Positions 21,829 to 22,186 of a stretch of DNA of 22,186 nucleotides are shown here, piece after piece; within the stretch, counting starts at the first letter, position 1, and each line of letters begins with the position of its first letter. A program made the translations under genes and the position numbers. Source of the stretch: Alphaproteobacteria bacterium. Lineage in GTDB: Bacteria; Pseudomonadota; Alphaproteobacteria; JAJTHO01. A model generated the notes under the pieces. That model ran no database searches, had not been told where the DNA came from, and saw only the letters and a program-made list of their open reading frames with translations. The DNA lies in the NCBI GenBank assembly GCA_021297975.1, contig JAJTHO010000006.1, positions 1-22,186 on the forward strand, written 5' to 3'.

Positions 21829-22186
21829 AGCCAAAACAACCGCACGCACCCTCATCCCCGTTATTCTCTGCGGCGGCACGGGCAGCCGCCTGTGGCCATT
21901 ATCGCGCCAGGATTACCCGAAACAGCTGCTCGCCTTAACCGGCGCTGAAACGCTGCTGCAACAAACGGCACGGCGCTTTATGGGCAATGATACATTTTCC
22001 GTGCCGATGGTCATCAGCAACGATAGCTATCGCTTTGCTGTGGCGGAGCAATTGCGGCAACTGGATATTGCGGCGCGGCTTGTTCTGGAGCCATCACCCA
22101 AAAACACCGCGCCCGCAGTTGCTGTTGCGGCCTTAATAGCCGCCGAGACTGACCCTGACGCCGTTTTAATTGTGGCTGCGGCCGAT
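21818..22186 (+). CDS. manC: Mannose-1-phosphate guanylyltransferase, 3' end outside window
   Basis: The window holds the first 123 codons of a GDP-mannose pyrophosphorylase-type gene and ends in frame within '...LIVAAAD'. The N-terminus 'PVILCGGTGSRLWPLSR' is the nucleotide-binding signature, followed by 'YPKQLLAL' and 'LEPSPKNTAPAVAVAAL', both characteristic of ManC/AlgA proteins. The enzyme makes GDP-mannose from mannose-1-phosphate and GTP for exopolysaccharide or LPS. Whether the protein is of the short or the bifunctional (with phosphomannose isomerase) type cannot be seen. The ATG at 21818 lies inside the end of galE. Confidence 0.93.
   Translation, partial: MPPKAKTTARTLIPVILCGGTGSRLWPLSRQDYPKQLLALTGAETLLQQTARRFMGNDTFSVPMVISNDSYRFAVAEQLRQLDIAARLVLEPSPKNTAPAVAVAALIAAETDPDAVLIVAAAD

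Overview
The window looks like chromosomal DNA from an alphaproteobacterium. The support is an N-terminally truncated DUF2336-type protein, the gene order dapF-mtaB-ftsY, an NtrX-type regulator without a GAFTGA loop, a SenC/SCO protein, and an ornithine-decarboxylase-type gene behind a leader that resembles the alphaproteobacterial speF motif. Most genes are moderately GC-rich and tightly packed, with many 1-11 base overlaps. I cannot name the genus. I see no tRNA, rRNA, CRISPR array, insertion sequence or integrase.

Layout. Bases 2-2483 (+): a DUF2336 protein (5' end outside the window) and a TPR protein with a glycosyltransferase-9-like C-terminus. Bases 2516-7089 (-): the dapF-mtaB-ftsY cluster. 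It is interrupted between mtaB and ftsY by a small GIY-YIG nuclease gene lying between two 99-base direct repeats, and it carries an AT-rich HExxH metallopeptidase-like gene just after ftsY. Bases 7308-8650 (-): a GNAT acetyltransferase coupled to a SCO copper chaperone; ribD diverges from them (+, to 9794). Bases 9795-10313 hold no gene I can recognise but are rich in potential RNA structure. Bases 10314-12182 (-): nrdR and an NtrX-like regulator with no partner kinase beside it. Bases 12356-13222 (+): a secreted lytic transglycosylase. Bases 13394-15828 (+): a promoter, a speF-like leader, an ornithine-decarboxylase-like gene and a deoxyhypusine-synthase-like gene, read here as a polyamine operon. 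Bases 15920-18151 (-): an LplT-like transporter, ybaB and recR. Bases 18255-20776 (+): a tail-anchored pseudokinase and a small membrane protein. Bases 20815-22186 (+): galE and the start of a mannose-1-phosphate guanylyltransferase gene, both making nucleotide sugars for surface polysaccharide.

Points of most interest: the pseudokinase/membrane-protein pair; the structured 9795-10313 interval; two related palindromic repeat families, one of which encodes the C-terminus and stop codon of the GIY-YIG nuclease; the AT-rich metallopeptidase gene whose ribosome-binding site lies inside the end of ftsY; and the DHS-like enzyme paired with a decarboxylase in a bacterium, where eIF5A hypusination is not expected.
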